From the NCBI GenBank assembly GCA_047967505.1, contig CM106538.1: a stretch of DNA of 64,000 nt; one strand, written 5' to 3'. Source of the stretch: Dipteris shenzhenensis (taxonomy: Eukaryota; Polypodiophyta; Polypodiopsida; Gleicheniales). Position 1 is the stretch's first letter; each line of letters starts with the position of its first letter. Below, piece after piece: positions 21,590 through 32,590 of the stretch. Made by a program: the position numbers and the translations under genes. The notes below the pieces were generated by a model, which was not told the DNA's origin, did not search any database, and saw nothing but the letters and a program-made list of their open reading frames with translations.

Positions 21590-22735
21590 CACGATCGAGG
21601 ATCTCAAGATGTTATACCAGCAGGCCAAGAGAATGTAGGAAGAAGGGTGCTTCCAAGGATACGACGGCCCAGCTAAGGTTAAGGAGGTAAACCTAGTGCC
21701 AGAAGGGGAGGACCCCCAACCAGTATTCATCGCAGATGACCTCACCCCCAAGGAGGAGAATGCTTTAATTGCTCCCCTTTGAGAGTACAAGGAAGAAATA
21801 CACAGATATGAAGGGTGTGCTTGTTGAAGTCGTGCAGCATACGATACCCATGCTAGATGATGTCAGGCCAGTGCGTCAGTGTCCCTATCCTATGAATCCC
21901 AAATATGCACTCATAGTGAGAGAGGAGATCCAAAAACTCATAGATGCAAGATTCATCTATGAGATAGAGCATATGGACTGGGTGTCACCCATCATGATAG
22001 TTCTAAAGAAGAATGGGAAGATTCGAGTTTGCATGGATCTGAAAAAAGTCAATGGTGCCACTAGGTGCGACCACTATCCCTTGCCTTTCACAGAACATGT
22101 TCTGAAAGAGTAGCCAGAAAGAAGGCATATAGATTCCTAGATGGATTCTCGAGATACAATCAGGTGTCCACCTTGCAGGATCAACATAAAACTTCCTTCG
22201 CAATTGAGTGAGGTGTGTATGCAGTGAAAGTATTGATATTTGGGCTTACCAATGCGCTCGCCACATTCCAATGGTTGATGATCACTGTCTTCAAGGAGTA
22301 CCTAAGGAACTTCATGGAAGTCTTCTTGGATGACGTGTGTGTGAACTCAACATGGGATGATCACCTGAGATACTTGAAACTGGTTGTGGAAAGGTGTAGG
22401 TTGTACCATCTATCCCAGAATCCCCTTGAGTGCCAATTTCGGGTCAAACACAGTGTGATTCTCGGACACATAGTGTCCAAAAATGGTATCTCCATGGATT
22501 ACAACAAGATCAACCTCATTTTGGAATTACCTCCCCCCACAAATGCCAAGGGCGTGAAGCGGTTTACAAGCCATATGGGCTACTATCGAATGATCATTCT
22601 GTTCTACGCATACATAGCCCGGCCATTGTACAAATGCCAAGGGCGTGAAGCGGTTTACAAGCCATATGGGCTACTATCGAATGATCATTCTGTTCTACGC
22701 ATACATAGCCCGGCCATATGGGCTACTATCGAATG
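21590..22735 (+). pseudogene. Ty3/gypsy relic (plus): reverse transcriptase
   Basis: RT pieces in order: FIADDLTPKEENALIAPL (21728-21781), QCPYPMNPKYALIVREEI (about 21877-21930), DWVSPIMIVLKKNGKIRVCM then DLKKVNGATRCDHYPLPF (21977-22092), FGLTNALATFQWLM (22239-22280), the catalytic box MEVFLDDVCVNS (about 22315-22350), and LGHIVSKNGISMD (about 22464). FLDD is the Y.DD-type active site as found in part of the gypsy family. A stop at about 22111 and one near 22209 break the frame. A 91-bp tandem duplication disrupts the connection to RNase H. Confidence 0.8.
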
Positions 22736-22760
22736 ATCATTCTGTTCTACGCATACATAC
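22541..22760. repeat. 91-bp tandem duplication with a third partial copy inside gypsy RT
   Basis: AAATGCCAAGGGCGTGAAGC starts copies at 22541 and 22632. The sub-segment from CCATATGGGCTACTATCG to CTACGCATACATA is found a third time at 22714, only 52 bases after its second occurrence (22662; first 22571). The copies are almost identical, so the event is more recent than most decay of the element. Confidence 0.9.
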
Positions 22761-22799
22761 AAGCTGTTAGTAGTCTCTGAGTGGACCAAGGAATGTTAA

Positions 22800-23340
22800 A
22801 AATTATTTAAAAACCTCAAGCTAGCTCTAGCCACATCATCGGTATTACGGGCCTTGGACTGGAATCTAATATTCCACGTTCACATAGATGCCTCCCATTT
22901 TCCTATCAGGTGTGTGTTAGCCCGACCAGAGGAGTATAACTTGGACTACCCAAGCATCACTAGTTGGCAATTAACAATGCCGAGGTCGATTACATGACAA
23001 TAGAGAGGGAAGGCCTAGCCATGGTCTACGCAGTTAATAAGTTTAGGCATTACTTTTAGCCAACAAGTTCGCCTTTTTTGTGGATCATCAAGCATTATTG
23101 TATTTTGGTTAACAAGACCTGCATGATGGCATGCATCACAATGTGGATGCTAATCCTTATAGAGTTCAACTTCATAGTCACAGTGCGTAACGGAAAGACC
23201 CACGTCCTAGCCAACCACCTATCAAGCATTCCCAATGGGGAAGCTCCGATGGGAGTCGAGGATGGTATCCCATATGCTTCCCTATTCCTCATTGGCATAA
23301 TTCTTGAATGGGCAGCCAAAATAGGCCACTATTCTAGATA
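22800..23340 (+). pseudogene. Ty3/gypsy relic (plus): RNase H region
   Basis: HIDASHFPIRCVLARP (about 22880-22925) matches the start of a gypsy RNase H domain with its catalytic Asp. Later comes EFNFIVTVRNGKTHVLANHL followed by SSIPNGEA (23165-23250), the usual C-terminal stretch in which ADHLSR-type residues close the domain. Here the Asp has become Asn (ANHL). Frameshifts and stops separate the two. Confidence 0.6.
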
Positions 23341-23379
23341 AAGCCTTCAAGAGGGATAGAGCCCGCAAACCCTCCGGAA

Positions 23380-24530
23380 ACTCATCAAGGATGCAGTGCC
23401 ATATCAGTTGATTGCAGGCCAGCTATACTGCATGGACAAGAATGGCATCATGCACAGATGCATGTGCAAGCATGAACACATCGACGTGCTCAAAGAGGCA
23501 CACTCCGAGATAGCAAGTGGTTATGGCACGTAAAGTGTTGCATGCTGGCCTTTGGTGGCTGACTCTCTTCGAAGATGCAATTGAGTTTATCAAGCGATGA
23601 GACCCCTGCCAATGAGTGCAGATCCCACATAAAGTGGACATGATGCCCTAAACAGGAATATTAACTGATTAGCCCTTTGAGAAATGGGGCATAGAATTTA
23701 TTGGACCGATAAGCCCAGTGGCTAAGGGCACAGGGGCTAGATACATTATCTTTGCCCACAGATTCCGATGTGTGATCCACTGCCAAGTTTTTATATGAGC
23801 AAGTCATCACATGGTCTGGGTGTCCCTTAGAATTGGTCAGTGACCGAGGAACTCATTTCCTGAATGAAACTATGGCAATCCTAACTAGTGACTTCATGAC
23901 CATACATAGAAAGTCGATGCCGTACTACCGAGATACTACCCCAAGGCAAACGACCTGGTTGAGAGCTTGAACAAAACGTTCTACAAGATTATAACATGCA
24001 CTGTGAAGCCACTCATACCGATTGGGAGCATACCGATTGGGAGCACAAGCTCATCGTAGCCTTGTGGGCCTACTGAACATCTTATAAAGTGGCCATAAAC
24101 TGCACCCCCTTTAGCCTAGCCTTTGAGGTGGAAGAAGTTATGCCAATGGAATATGTAGTGTTTGGCCTTCACAATACAGTCAGGGAAAGGCTCACTGAGA
24201 ATGCCTTGGCAAAGTGCTTAATTGATCTTGAATGGCTAGACGAGACAAGATTGCGTGCAGCCTATTGCCTCTAGGTGGAGAAGGCACGGTGCAAAAAATG
24301 GTTCGACCGCAACCTCAAAAACAAGGACCTCGAGGAACGAGATCCCACACTCCTCTATAGTGTCTACAATGCCAAACATAAGCTTAAATACAAGGGCATG
24401 GGTCCCTAGCACGTGGTGGATATTACTCTGCAAGGGGCATGCTGAATAGCCACCCTGGATGGAGTAGAAATGGATGACTACCTCAACAGGAGTAAATTGA
24501 AAAGATACTACCTTTGCAGACCCTCCAAGC
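23380..24530 (+). pseudogene. Ty3/gypsy relic (plus): integrase
   Basis: An N-terminal zinc-binding part begins at YQLIAGQLYCMDKNGIMHRC (23401-23460), followed by HEHIDVLKEAHSEIASG. Core pieces follow in several frames: FIGPISP.AKGTGARYI (about 23698-23745), CPLELVSDRGTHFLNET (about 23822-23870, carrying the second catalytic Asp), and a decayed segment expected to hold the Glu (23930-23965). The C-terminal part is better preserved: TPFSLAFEVEEVMPMEYVVF (24104-24163), ENALAKCLIDLEWLDETRL and ARCKKWFDRNLKNKDLEERD. At least six stops are present. This would insert the element's cDNA. Confidence 0.7.
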
Positions 24531-24639
24531 CATCCATAGGGAAAAGGAGCTTAAGGCCGAGGTGGCCCGAATGAAACGTTAGGCCATCGAAGAAGCCAAG
24601 GCATGTAATGCCAAGATCAAACAACGTAAGCAAATGGCC

Positions 24640-25000
24640 TTGCTTAAGGCAACACTTGAACATCCAAGACTGATTGATGAACTAACAGTAGATCCAGCTA
24701 GATTGAATGCCCAATTGTAGGGTTCGAGGTTATGCATCCAAGCATTCGTGGATCTGGGAGCGAGTCATAACTTCTTCTCCTGCGAAGTATGGGAAATGCT
24801 GCAGGTACCCCTAAACCATACTGTGGCTTCAGTCCGTGCCATCAACTGCCAACTCTTAAGCACATTAGGGTATGTGGACTTGAAACTAATGGTTGTTTGC
24901 TACTAGGAAGTAGAGATTAATTTTTATGTTCTCCCCATAGAGGCAACCAATGAACAGATGATATGGGGAAGGACCTAGTGCTATGCCATGAATTGCCAAA
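24640..25000 (+). pseudogene. Second retropepsin-like fragment
   Basis: AFVDLGASHNFFSCEVWEML (24742-24801, Asp codon at 24751) has the form of the gypsy retropepsin flap start. The usual Ser of D-S-G is Leu here. It is followed by LSTLGYVDLKLMVV and INFYVLPIEATNEQMIWGR, as expected for the rest of the fold. It comes after the integrase of the preceding relic, so it belongs to a second element, or to a rearranged copy, rather than the first one. Confidence 0.5.
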
Positions 25001-27030
25001 TCAATTGGAGGGCTAGAACAACATCTCTCACAAATGGGGGCATTACTACAGTAATTCCACTTTGTGAACTTCATCCCGCCTCCCCCACAGTACCAACACC
25101 CACTCGAGGCAAGGGAATTTAAATTGAAGGTGATTCCAAGTCCACATCAACCTCCAACAATCTTGGTCACGACCCTAGGAAGGAAGTCTAGATACGGATA
25201 GTACAAAGTACACATTGACAGCAGAGTCACACCGCAAGCTACTCTACCATCTCTACCGCCCACCCAAAAATGCCATGATCAATAGGTGCAAGAAGCTATT
25301 CTTTGTGCTCAACATCATTTCAATAGTAGTCGACATCCAAAAGGACCAACGTAGGAAAAGGTTCTCTGGTCCCCTCTTGGCCTACACAGATACGGGCAAC
25401 CCCATTTGAGAGACCAGCTCGACACTGCTAATCGCCTCGATTGCTAGGGTCGAATCCGCCACTCCAAGCACTATGAGTGCATCAACTGCAATGTGTCAAA
25501 GTTGTCCCTCAACATAAAATAGCATCTGTGTGCTAAACGTCCCTCAATAAAGCATCCCACAAGGCAATCTGGGCCTATCAGTGCATCCAACAAGGATCGC
25601 AATGCATCCAAATGGCCTATAAAGCATCCACTGCAACCCAATGCAAACCACGAGTGAGTGCACATGGCTTAGACTACAACTAGAGTGATCTGCATAAGGT
25701 ATATCCAAAAAATCACGGCCCCACGATAATGACCGATAGTGAAAATGAAACCTGGGATGCCTCAAAACATGGGCATCAGTGCATAATCGGACTCAGCAAG
25801 ACAATCTGAGTAGCTAGTTACTCAGTGTCTCTCTAATCGGACTCAGCAAGACAATGTGCAAATATCTCTCTTCTATTGAAACTCCAAATTCTCATCGGAG
25901 GATGGAGTAAGAGCCAGTCAATGCTTGCATTTGCTTGCAAAAATGAACCTTAAGCAGATTAAAACATAAGGGGTAGCCTTATCTGCCACATGGCAATCAC
26001 TGAGAAGGTCTTGGAACCTTTGAGAAATTTCTTGCAAAGAGACGACGGAAAACACAGAGAATCACAACTCCCAGCCCAGGGCTATTACCATGGCAAGCAG
26101 GCTGCTTGGGTCTAGAAACTACCAATGGCACCAAATACGCAAACCCAACTCGCTGAGGTTCAAAAGGTAGTAACACAAGAACCTGTGTCAACCTTAGATG
26201 CAATTCCACAAGAAGCTACCCTCAATCCCATTGCAATGGACAGGACCCCAAGCCCCTAGTGTGCCATGATTCCATGAATAGTGCAACTCAATGAGAAGGT
26301 CAGCTAGGTCATCAAGAAATCAACATAAGAACTGACCCCTAGAAAGGGTGTAGTTACACAAGAACCTTACTCTAGGTCCGTGCGCATGCCATCAAAGGAT
26401 GTCTTACTCACTAGAGCACCTGTAATGCTACCCAAGCATAACCTGCCTACTACAACAAGGGTCATGGTACCATAAGGACCTATTTCCACACAGATTACAA
26501 CCACACAAGAACCCGTGTATCCTACCTCAAAAGAGTTCCATCTAAGTGAACGCCACCGTGCCAATACACCCCTGACAACCAGGATGAGGCACAAATTATA
26601 CACATGCTCTACTTGGTTGATGACATGGTCTACGGCCACTCAACATTCGTCTCCATTCCACATAATCATCAAGTCCAGGTCTAGGCGAGTCTATATGGTA
26701 GGCATATCACCACCATGCACCAACAGCTCAGAAGTCCCTGGTATGCCAATGCACCCACTCACATTCACGGTCAGCAGTAGATGAATATGGCTAGTACCTC
26801 TTTTGTGCATTATTTTCATGTTTTGCATCCTTGCACACTGACCTCACAAGTCCACGTGACACCTAGTCCATTCACCTCATGTTGTCCAGATGGAGCTCCA
26901 GTGACTGGATGTGATGGCTCACTTCCCACAAGTGGCACAAATGATTTTGAAAAGGAGGCAAGAACATGCCTTCCAGCTATCCTCCACTCTCCTCCAGGCA
27001 CAACTCAATGCGTGTTAACCATATGCTGAT
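25001..27030 (+). pseudogene. Stop-ridden retroelement debris
   Basis: A long stretch with no open frame above about 90 codons. Near 25480-25640 a phrase with ATCCAAC/AGGCAT...GCATCCA recurs. Around 26170-26580 translations include repeated VVTQEPV-like pieces (VVTQEPVSTLDA, then similar TQE/HKNP pieces at 26350 and 26510), suggesting a degenerate protein repeat. No enzyme motif was seen. Confidence 0.35.
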
Positions 27031-27420
27031 GGTTGTCGCCCAAGCTACATAAAAAACCACCCTTGCTAGAGTGGAGGAGTGATGAACCAAGGTTGAAGAG
27101 CTGGAAGTCTCCATCACCAAGCTCAAGGATGAGCTTGCCAGTGAATCCTTGGTCCAAACCCTCATGGACTAGTTGGACAAGGTAGAATCTAGCCTTCGCA
27201 CTGTAGAAGAACATAGGGCGCAAGCCGAGGAGTAGCAAGCTAGACTCAATGAGGGATCCGATAAGTAGATCCAAACCCTCCAAGATCTCTTGGCATAGGA
27301 GTGTGCCCTCACCGTCACCATGCAAGCAAAAAATGAGTGCCTGTGTACCTCTCACCACCCAAAGGAATCCACATTGAAAGATAGGGAGCAACAAGAGTTC
27401 TAGATGTATCGAGAGGTCTC
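27031..27420 (+). pseudogene. Coiled-coil relic interrupted mainly by TAG
   Basis: The plus strand around 27050-27410 gives a heptad-rich Glu/Lys/Leu protein. Pieces include VEELEVSITKLKDELASESL, LDKVESSLRTVEEHRAQAEE, QARLNEGSDK and IQTLQDLLA. They are separated by single TAG codons where glutamine would fit, plus one TGA. The coiled coil resembles the non-enzymatic additional frames or gag N-termini of some plant retroelements, but the identity is not established. Confidence 0.4.
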
Positions 27421-28466
27421 CGCGAAACTCGCCACATACACTCTCGCCCCATGCACAAACCCCTAAACACTATAAATGCACTTCGATGTACTCCGTGCAC
27501 AAAACCTCATTCTTCCATATAGACCTCACCACCCCCCTTTCTCCCAACTCACTCCAAATAATTCTATGCCGCAATCTCGACCATTGCCGTACCATCCTCG
27601 CCATGCCATATTTCTTGCTCGACCGCCAGCCTCTCCCTCTAACCTTCAGACCCTTGCTGCCCACCCCATCTTGCTCAACTTCCTTCATGGTGCCAAGTCA
27701 TCACCGAGTCCACCAATTATCCACATGACAATGATGTGATGCAACTAGCCAAGCCCGATGAACTCAGCCCATGGGTTTGCACTCTCGGCGGCCTCCAAAC
27801 TGATATCAACTAAGTGCAGACCTACGGCCGGGCCTCAACTATCCAAACACAAGGGCACCTAGTTGCATACTACTCTAGCGCCTACCATCCCCTTGACATA
27901 ATCATTCTCTATATCCAGGTGCTACAAGCTCTCCAAGAGTCTCTCAAGTCCTTGGTCAACAATTTTGAAACAATCCATGTAGCATACGCTGAAGAGGTTG
28001 CCGATGAGGAAGGGAAGGAAGTCATAGCAATCTTCAACTCCACCACTCCCCCCCCGGCCGACATCCCATAGCCACTTCACCCAACCCCCCCAGCAAACCA
28101 CCAATCTCATCCCACCCCCACTTCCCTACACAAACCTCCCTGAGTACTCCTCCAAAGCCTCCAACACAAGCTCTGCACACTCGCAGTCCATCTCCTCCAA
28201 CGCTCATGTCGAGCTTCCAGAGAAGGCACTCTTCAAGCAGGAAAATTTTCAACATATGCCCATCGATCCGTCGCCCCTCAGGGATGACTAAAGAGGAACC
28301 CATGCCTATGTAAGATGACGATGTCCTTCCAGTATCCGCCTCCTCCCCACCCGAAGATTTTTGATGGTGGCCCTATCTGCAGTCCTTCCAAGATCTGCCT
28401 GACAGCACCCTAATGCATCACTAGAAGACGCAGATCGAAGGCTCTCCCCTCCACCTCTACAAAATT
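27421..28466. other. Unassigned, probably gag-related
   Basis: Short frames, including one of 85 codons at 27814-28071 (+) with a mildly structured sequence and a Pro-rich end. No domain is recognised. Confidence 0.25.
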
Positions 28467-28868
28467 ATGGAAGTTCTCCCCCTTACCGAGTTTATTACCC
28501 AGTACTTCAATGACTGGCGATGGAAGACCCATCCGAAGTGTACACACGATGGGTACCACCTTGCTCCCGATGTGCGTGTCACCCTCACTGACTCCGACGC
28601 TAGTCTTCAACCTTGTTGGTGCATTCCTTTTTCAAAGAAGGAGCAATTTTGGCGCTACTATTGCAGTGCGCATGTTGACCAATGGATCCACCCCCTTTAC
28701 ATGCCCATGGAACGACGTTGGACCTGGGCCCACTTCTGCAAGCTCCAAGAAAAGGAGTCCAATATTCTGTACAACTTCTGGAAGTACATAGTTTCTAGCC
28801 ACCTCTTACATGCTTCGTGGAGTACCAGCTATAACAGTAGAAAGGGAAGACTCCATGTTGATCAATGA
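28467..28868 (+). CDS. Hypothetical 133-residue Trp-rich protein fragment
   Basis: ATG-initiated frame rich in Trp, Tyr and His (FITQYFNDWRWKTHPKC, KKEQFWRYYCSAHVDQWIHP, MERRWTWAHFCKLQEKESNI). The composition looks like real globular protein rather than chance. The last part overlaps sequence antisense to the copia-type gag start next to the LTR at 28959, so the right end is a junction. Not recognised. It may be the middle of a retroelement gag or an unrelated gene fragment caught between relics. Confidence 0.3.
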   Translation: MEVLPLTEFITQYFNDWRWKTHPKCTHDGYHLAPDVRVTLTDSDASLQPCWCIPFSKKEQFWRYYCSAHVDQWIHPLYMPMERRWTWAHFCKLQEKESNILYNFWKYIVSSHLLHASWSTSYNSRKGRLHVDQ

Positions 28869-28958
28869 GCAAGATCTACAATTTTGCAAGAGTGAAGAAA
28901 CATGAAGACTTCGAATGGTAAGAGAAGAAGTCTATAAGGAGTCATAGCTTTGATACCA
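28809..28958 (-). pseudogene. Copia-type leader, PBS and gag start
   Basis: On the minus strand TGGTATCAAAGC (28958-28947) follows the LTR end directly. It is the initiator-Met-tRNA primer-binding site typical of plant copia elements, with one difference from the common TGGTATCAGAGC. About 90 bases further an ATG (28856-28854) opens MESSLSTVIAGTPRSM, then a stop. Beyond about 28800 the sequence no longer continues as gag, so the element is broken there. Confidence 0.55.
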
Positions 28959-29200
28959 TGTTATAAAGTAAGGCGGACAGTGCTGAACAGAGGTGGAAGC
29001 TCACAAGAGGGATGGAGGACCACACACAATAGGAGCTAATTGGCGAGATAGATTAGCTATCACCTTCAAACAAGGATAGAATGATCCACACCATACTGTA
29101 GGGGGTGTCCACCCACTATATAGGGGCCAAGTCTCCATCATCCACATGCAACCATTATCCAATATCAACATCCTCTAGTCACATGGAAGTAGATTTAACA
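28959..29200 (-). repeat. Copia-type LTR (about 242 bp)
   Basis: Reads on the minus strand from TGTTAAATCTAC to CTTTATAACA, so it has TG...CA ends with a short inverted TGTTA/TAACA. It is followed immediately by the primer-binding site. A TATA-like CCCCTATATAGTGGGTGG lies inside (about 29115-29130). No second LTR was found, so this is the left-over 5' LTR of a minus-strand element whose body is missing. Confidence 0.55.
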
Positions 29201-29580
29201 CTTTGATCATCCTAATGTACAAATCTCAACACTATGCAACAATCACAATGGTTATCACTATATTTACATGATTTTTCTTGATCTTGTCAAGTAAGTATAT
29301 GATGTAAACTCTGCATTGGTCCAAGACACAGAGTTTTTTCAGCTAGTCCTTTGTGACAGTGGCTCATTGATGTGGCCATCAACAATCAACATTATGGTGC
29401 TTTGTTTGAATGGTTGCCAACGTTAAGGTTCCCTTTCATTTCAAGGAAAAGATATTACTTATAAATCTCAATATCTAAATCCTTCCTAGGGATTTTTATA
29501 GTTGGATAATTGCTTTCAATTGTAGAAAAAGGTTTTTCATAGGATTGGATGCATCTCACAAACGTCTCTCTATACAAATA
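29201..29580. other. AT-rich DNA, nothing recognised
   Basis: No supported gene or repeat. Confidence 0.3.
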
Positions 29581-29597
29581 TATATCACTCGCATGCA

Positions 29598-29670
29598 TGT
29601 GCACACGTGCGCGTGCGCGCACACACACACACACATGTGTGTGTGTGTGTGTGTGTGCGTATGTGTGCTT
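29598..29670. repeat. Alternating purine-pyrimidine microsatellite (CA/TG and CG)
   Basis: ACGTGCGCGTGCGCGC, then (AC)n, then (TG)n at about 29607-29665. The arms are near-complementary, so the tract is both a strong Z-DNA candidate and a potential hairpin. Confidence 0.9.
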
Positions 29671-29990
29671 GTCTATGAAAGCTATTTCCTAGAGAAGAAA
29701 AGGGACTTGATGGGAAAAAAGACTCGGAAGGGACTTCCCCCACTTTTTAATAGCTTATCATAATCTAACTTTAGCAATCTTTAAATATAGCTCCTTAAAG
29801 TCTTTAATATGCCTCCTTGGAAGCCTTTTGTAATATCATACATTATGATCAATGCTTGTAATCACATGATGAAAAAGTTGCCCTTACTCAGGTGCTCAAG
29901 GGAACTTGGAGTACTGTCCTAGGCCACTATGATTATAAACATTATTCACCTTCTAAACATTTTTACTTACAAACTAATACATCTAGATAT
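29671..29990. other. No recognised gene
   Basis: AT-rich spacer. Confidence 0.3.
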
Positions 29991-30001
29991 ATACATGTTT
30001 C

Positions 30002-30015
30002 TTTTCTCTTCTCTT

Positions 30016-30050
<35 letters not shown>

Positions 30051-30055
30051 GTCTC

Positions 30056-30090
<35 letters not shown>

Positions 30091-30120
30091 TTGATCTCCC
30101 TTCACTCTCTCTCCCCACCT
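30002..30120. repeat. (TC)n pyrimidine microsatellite
   Basis: About 90 bases of TCTCTC with minor G interruptions, then CT-rich sequence. The Ser/Leu-rich frames across it are compositional. Confidence 0.9.
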
Positions 30121-31860
30121 CCTTTCTCTCCCCACATGCCGCGTGTGCCACACGATGTGCGCCGAGCCACCTACTCAATTTGTGCCTCCTGCGCACCCCA
30201 CTAGGCTCCCACTTGCCTCCCTCTTGTGCCCCCCACCTCCTCGGGCATTTACTTCCCCCCCCCTAGCTTTTTGGGCTAGTCCCCTTACCTGAGCTGTACC
30301 CTAACACATTGGAGAGAGAGATAGGAAGAAGAGGAATCCAGTTCATTTGATCCAATCCGTCTCACTTGGGTGTGATCAAGTTTGGCCTACTATAGAAGGT
30401 TCTCAAGGTGCCTTCTCTCTTTCTCTCACTCCCTTTTCGTCCCCTTCGTGCTTCAATGTGTTTTTTAACATTACGATGTATTTTCATAGGTTCCAATGGC
30501 TCTAGATGTGCCCTCTCTCCTTATCTCCACTCTTCTCTCCTCCCCTCTTCATAGTTTGTCATGGTATCAGATGTGCTCCCTACCCATTGCCATGTGGTGC
30601 GTGGCTATTCCTCTTCATGCTACACATCCTACGGGATGCGCCTCTCCCACTATGTGTTGTCCAACTTACTACCCTTTGTCATGTTATGGCCACATGTCAC
30701 TCGGTCCCCTTGCAATGACTGGTGCTCCCCTCCTCGCTTTTATCCCTCTATGCCACTTCCTCCTCGCATTTAAGCCATCTGTCCCATGCTAGCTAGAAGG
30801 ACATGCTAGCCTACATCAATGTTCCATGTGGCCATGGTCCTTAATCTCCCAACTCACACTTGTGTGAAATGGGCTCTTGGAACCTCTCTATCGTCCGAAT
30901 TGTGGTAGCCTCTTGTGCCTCTCTCCCTACTTTTTGTATAATAAGAAGATAAGAAGGGAAATATTGGCTTCCATGACTTAATTTTGAGGAGGATATTCTT
31001 GAGTCAATGGAAATCTTGCAATTTCTACAAGAACGTATTTATAGCATCATTGTTCCTTCCCTTTTCTTCTCGGTTATAAATAAAGAGGCTTTAGGGGGGG
31101 CCTTATTTCCTTTGAAATATTTGAGGCTTGTCTAGATTAAGAGGTAGATGCCACAAATTGACATGGAGGAGTTTGTGACTTTCTAATAGGAGTTACTGAT
31201 TGAGAATCCGATAACTTAGAGATGGCTTTAGTATGAATGAATCCAACTAAGTTTTCAAATCAAGTGTTTGGTTTTTGTATTTTGTCAATTCCGAGTAAAG
31301 AATCCATAATCATCGTGGTCTAGCTCCTCTAAACCATAGACACCTCCTGTGTATCCTCTTCCACAACCTTTAGTGATAATCTTTCTCTCTATGGACTTGT
31401 GATTATGAAATGAGATTTTTTAAGAAATAGTAAAGCAAAAAGCTTTATCTAAGAAATAACAATGCGATGTCCACTTCCCTGCTATCTATTCAAGGTCTTG
31501 GAATTTGTCTCTAAACTAGACCCACTCTTCTCGTAGCACTAAAGTTGATTCATTGATCCCACTCTCTAATGTTAATCCTGATCTTCAATGTTCAATCCTT
31601 TCAATCTCTTTCTCTAAACTCTAAGGTTAGCTTGCAAAAGATTTCCCAAGTTGTTGCTTTAGGAAAGGAGAGAGGTCCCTTGTGTGCCTATACAAAGGAA
31701 AGAGAGATAGAGGGTAATAAAAGGGCTATGATATGGCACTTTTACAAAGGTTTGAACTTTGTCTGACATGATTTCCTTCTAAATATCTATTTTTCTATGT
31801 TTTTTTTGTGAAGATAAGCACCAAAAAAGGGCTCTACTCTTGGTGTGTATTTACTACTGC
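30121..31860. other. No recognised gene
   Basis: C/T-rich to 30800, AT-rich after. Frames up to 98 codons (30496-30792) have no motif. A TGGTATCAGATGTGC at 30561 resembles a retroelement primer-binding site, but no LTR or gag flanks it convincingly. Confidence 0.3.
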
Positions 31861-32029
31861 TATATGTACACAAACATGCACATGCACATAGACATTTTTT
31901 TTGGGTGAAAATTTTGATGCTTTATATTATAGAGTAACTATCCCAAAATGGGATGTGTCCAAATACATCAAGATAAGATGACTGTATAGGACAAGCATAC
32001 ATCAGAGTCTATGTAATGAGTTTGCAGAC

Positions 32030-32030
32030 A

Positions 32031-32069
<39 letters not shown>

Positions 32070-32155
32070 CCACACACACACACACACACAGATGCACACA
32101 CACACACACACACACGCATGCGCACGTGCACGCGCACACACACACACACACAGTG
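32030..32155. repeat. Compound (CT)n(CA)n microsatellite
   Basis: (CT)n at 32036-32065, then (CA)n with inserted GATG and GCGCACGTGCACGCG blocks to 32151. The CG-containing alternating part is similar in kind to that at 29.6 kb. Confidence 0.9.
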
Positions 32156-32590
32156 GTGGGTCTCAGCGGTGACTCATGTGTCGTGGGCTGGTTGAAGACA
32201 TGTTGACGGAGCTTTCACTCCTAGCTACTCCTTGTGGGAGCAATGCATAGCACGAGTTGTTCCCACAAGTGTCACTCCAGCAGCCTCCGGATCAAAATCT
32301 ACATGCAATCTTGCATTCTCCTTTGACACTGTACCCTTCCACTCATGCAGTACACCTTCTTGCTCACACTGGACTTCCGTTGATCCTGTAAACTTACAAG
32401 ATCCTATTTTGCTATAGACGTGCCTACATCACGTTCGTGCTTGATACACATGCTGTCCAAGCTAGCTGAGTGCAGATTCACATCTTTGTTGGGCAAAGCC
32501 ATCTCAATCCACATCTACTCCATGAGTAGATGCAGTGAATGCCCACACCAACACTGTATTAACTTCATTGTTCGTGACTATTTTTGAATT
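32156..32590. other. No recognised gene
   Basis: Unassigned spacer. A 61-codon frame (32232-32417) shows no motif. Confidence 0.25.

Noticed and set aside
25440-25470. tRNA gene suggested by GGGTCGAATCC
   Set aside because: No cloverleaf arms fit around it and there is no matching acceptor stem. No other tRNA or rRNA gene was seen.
30555-30580. Primer-binding site of another plus-strand LTR element (TGGTATCAGATGTGC)
   Set aside because: No LTR end before it and no gag after it. It matches only about ten bases.
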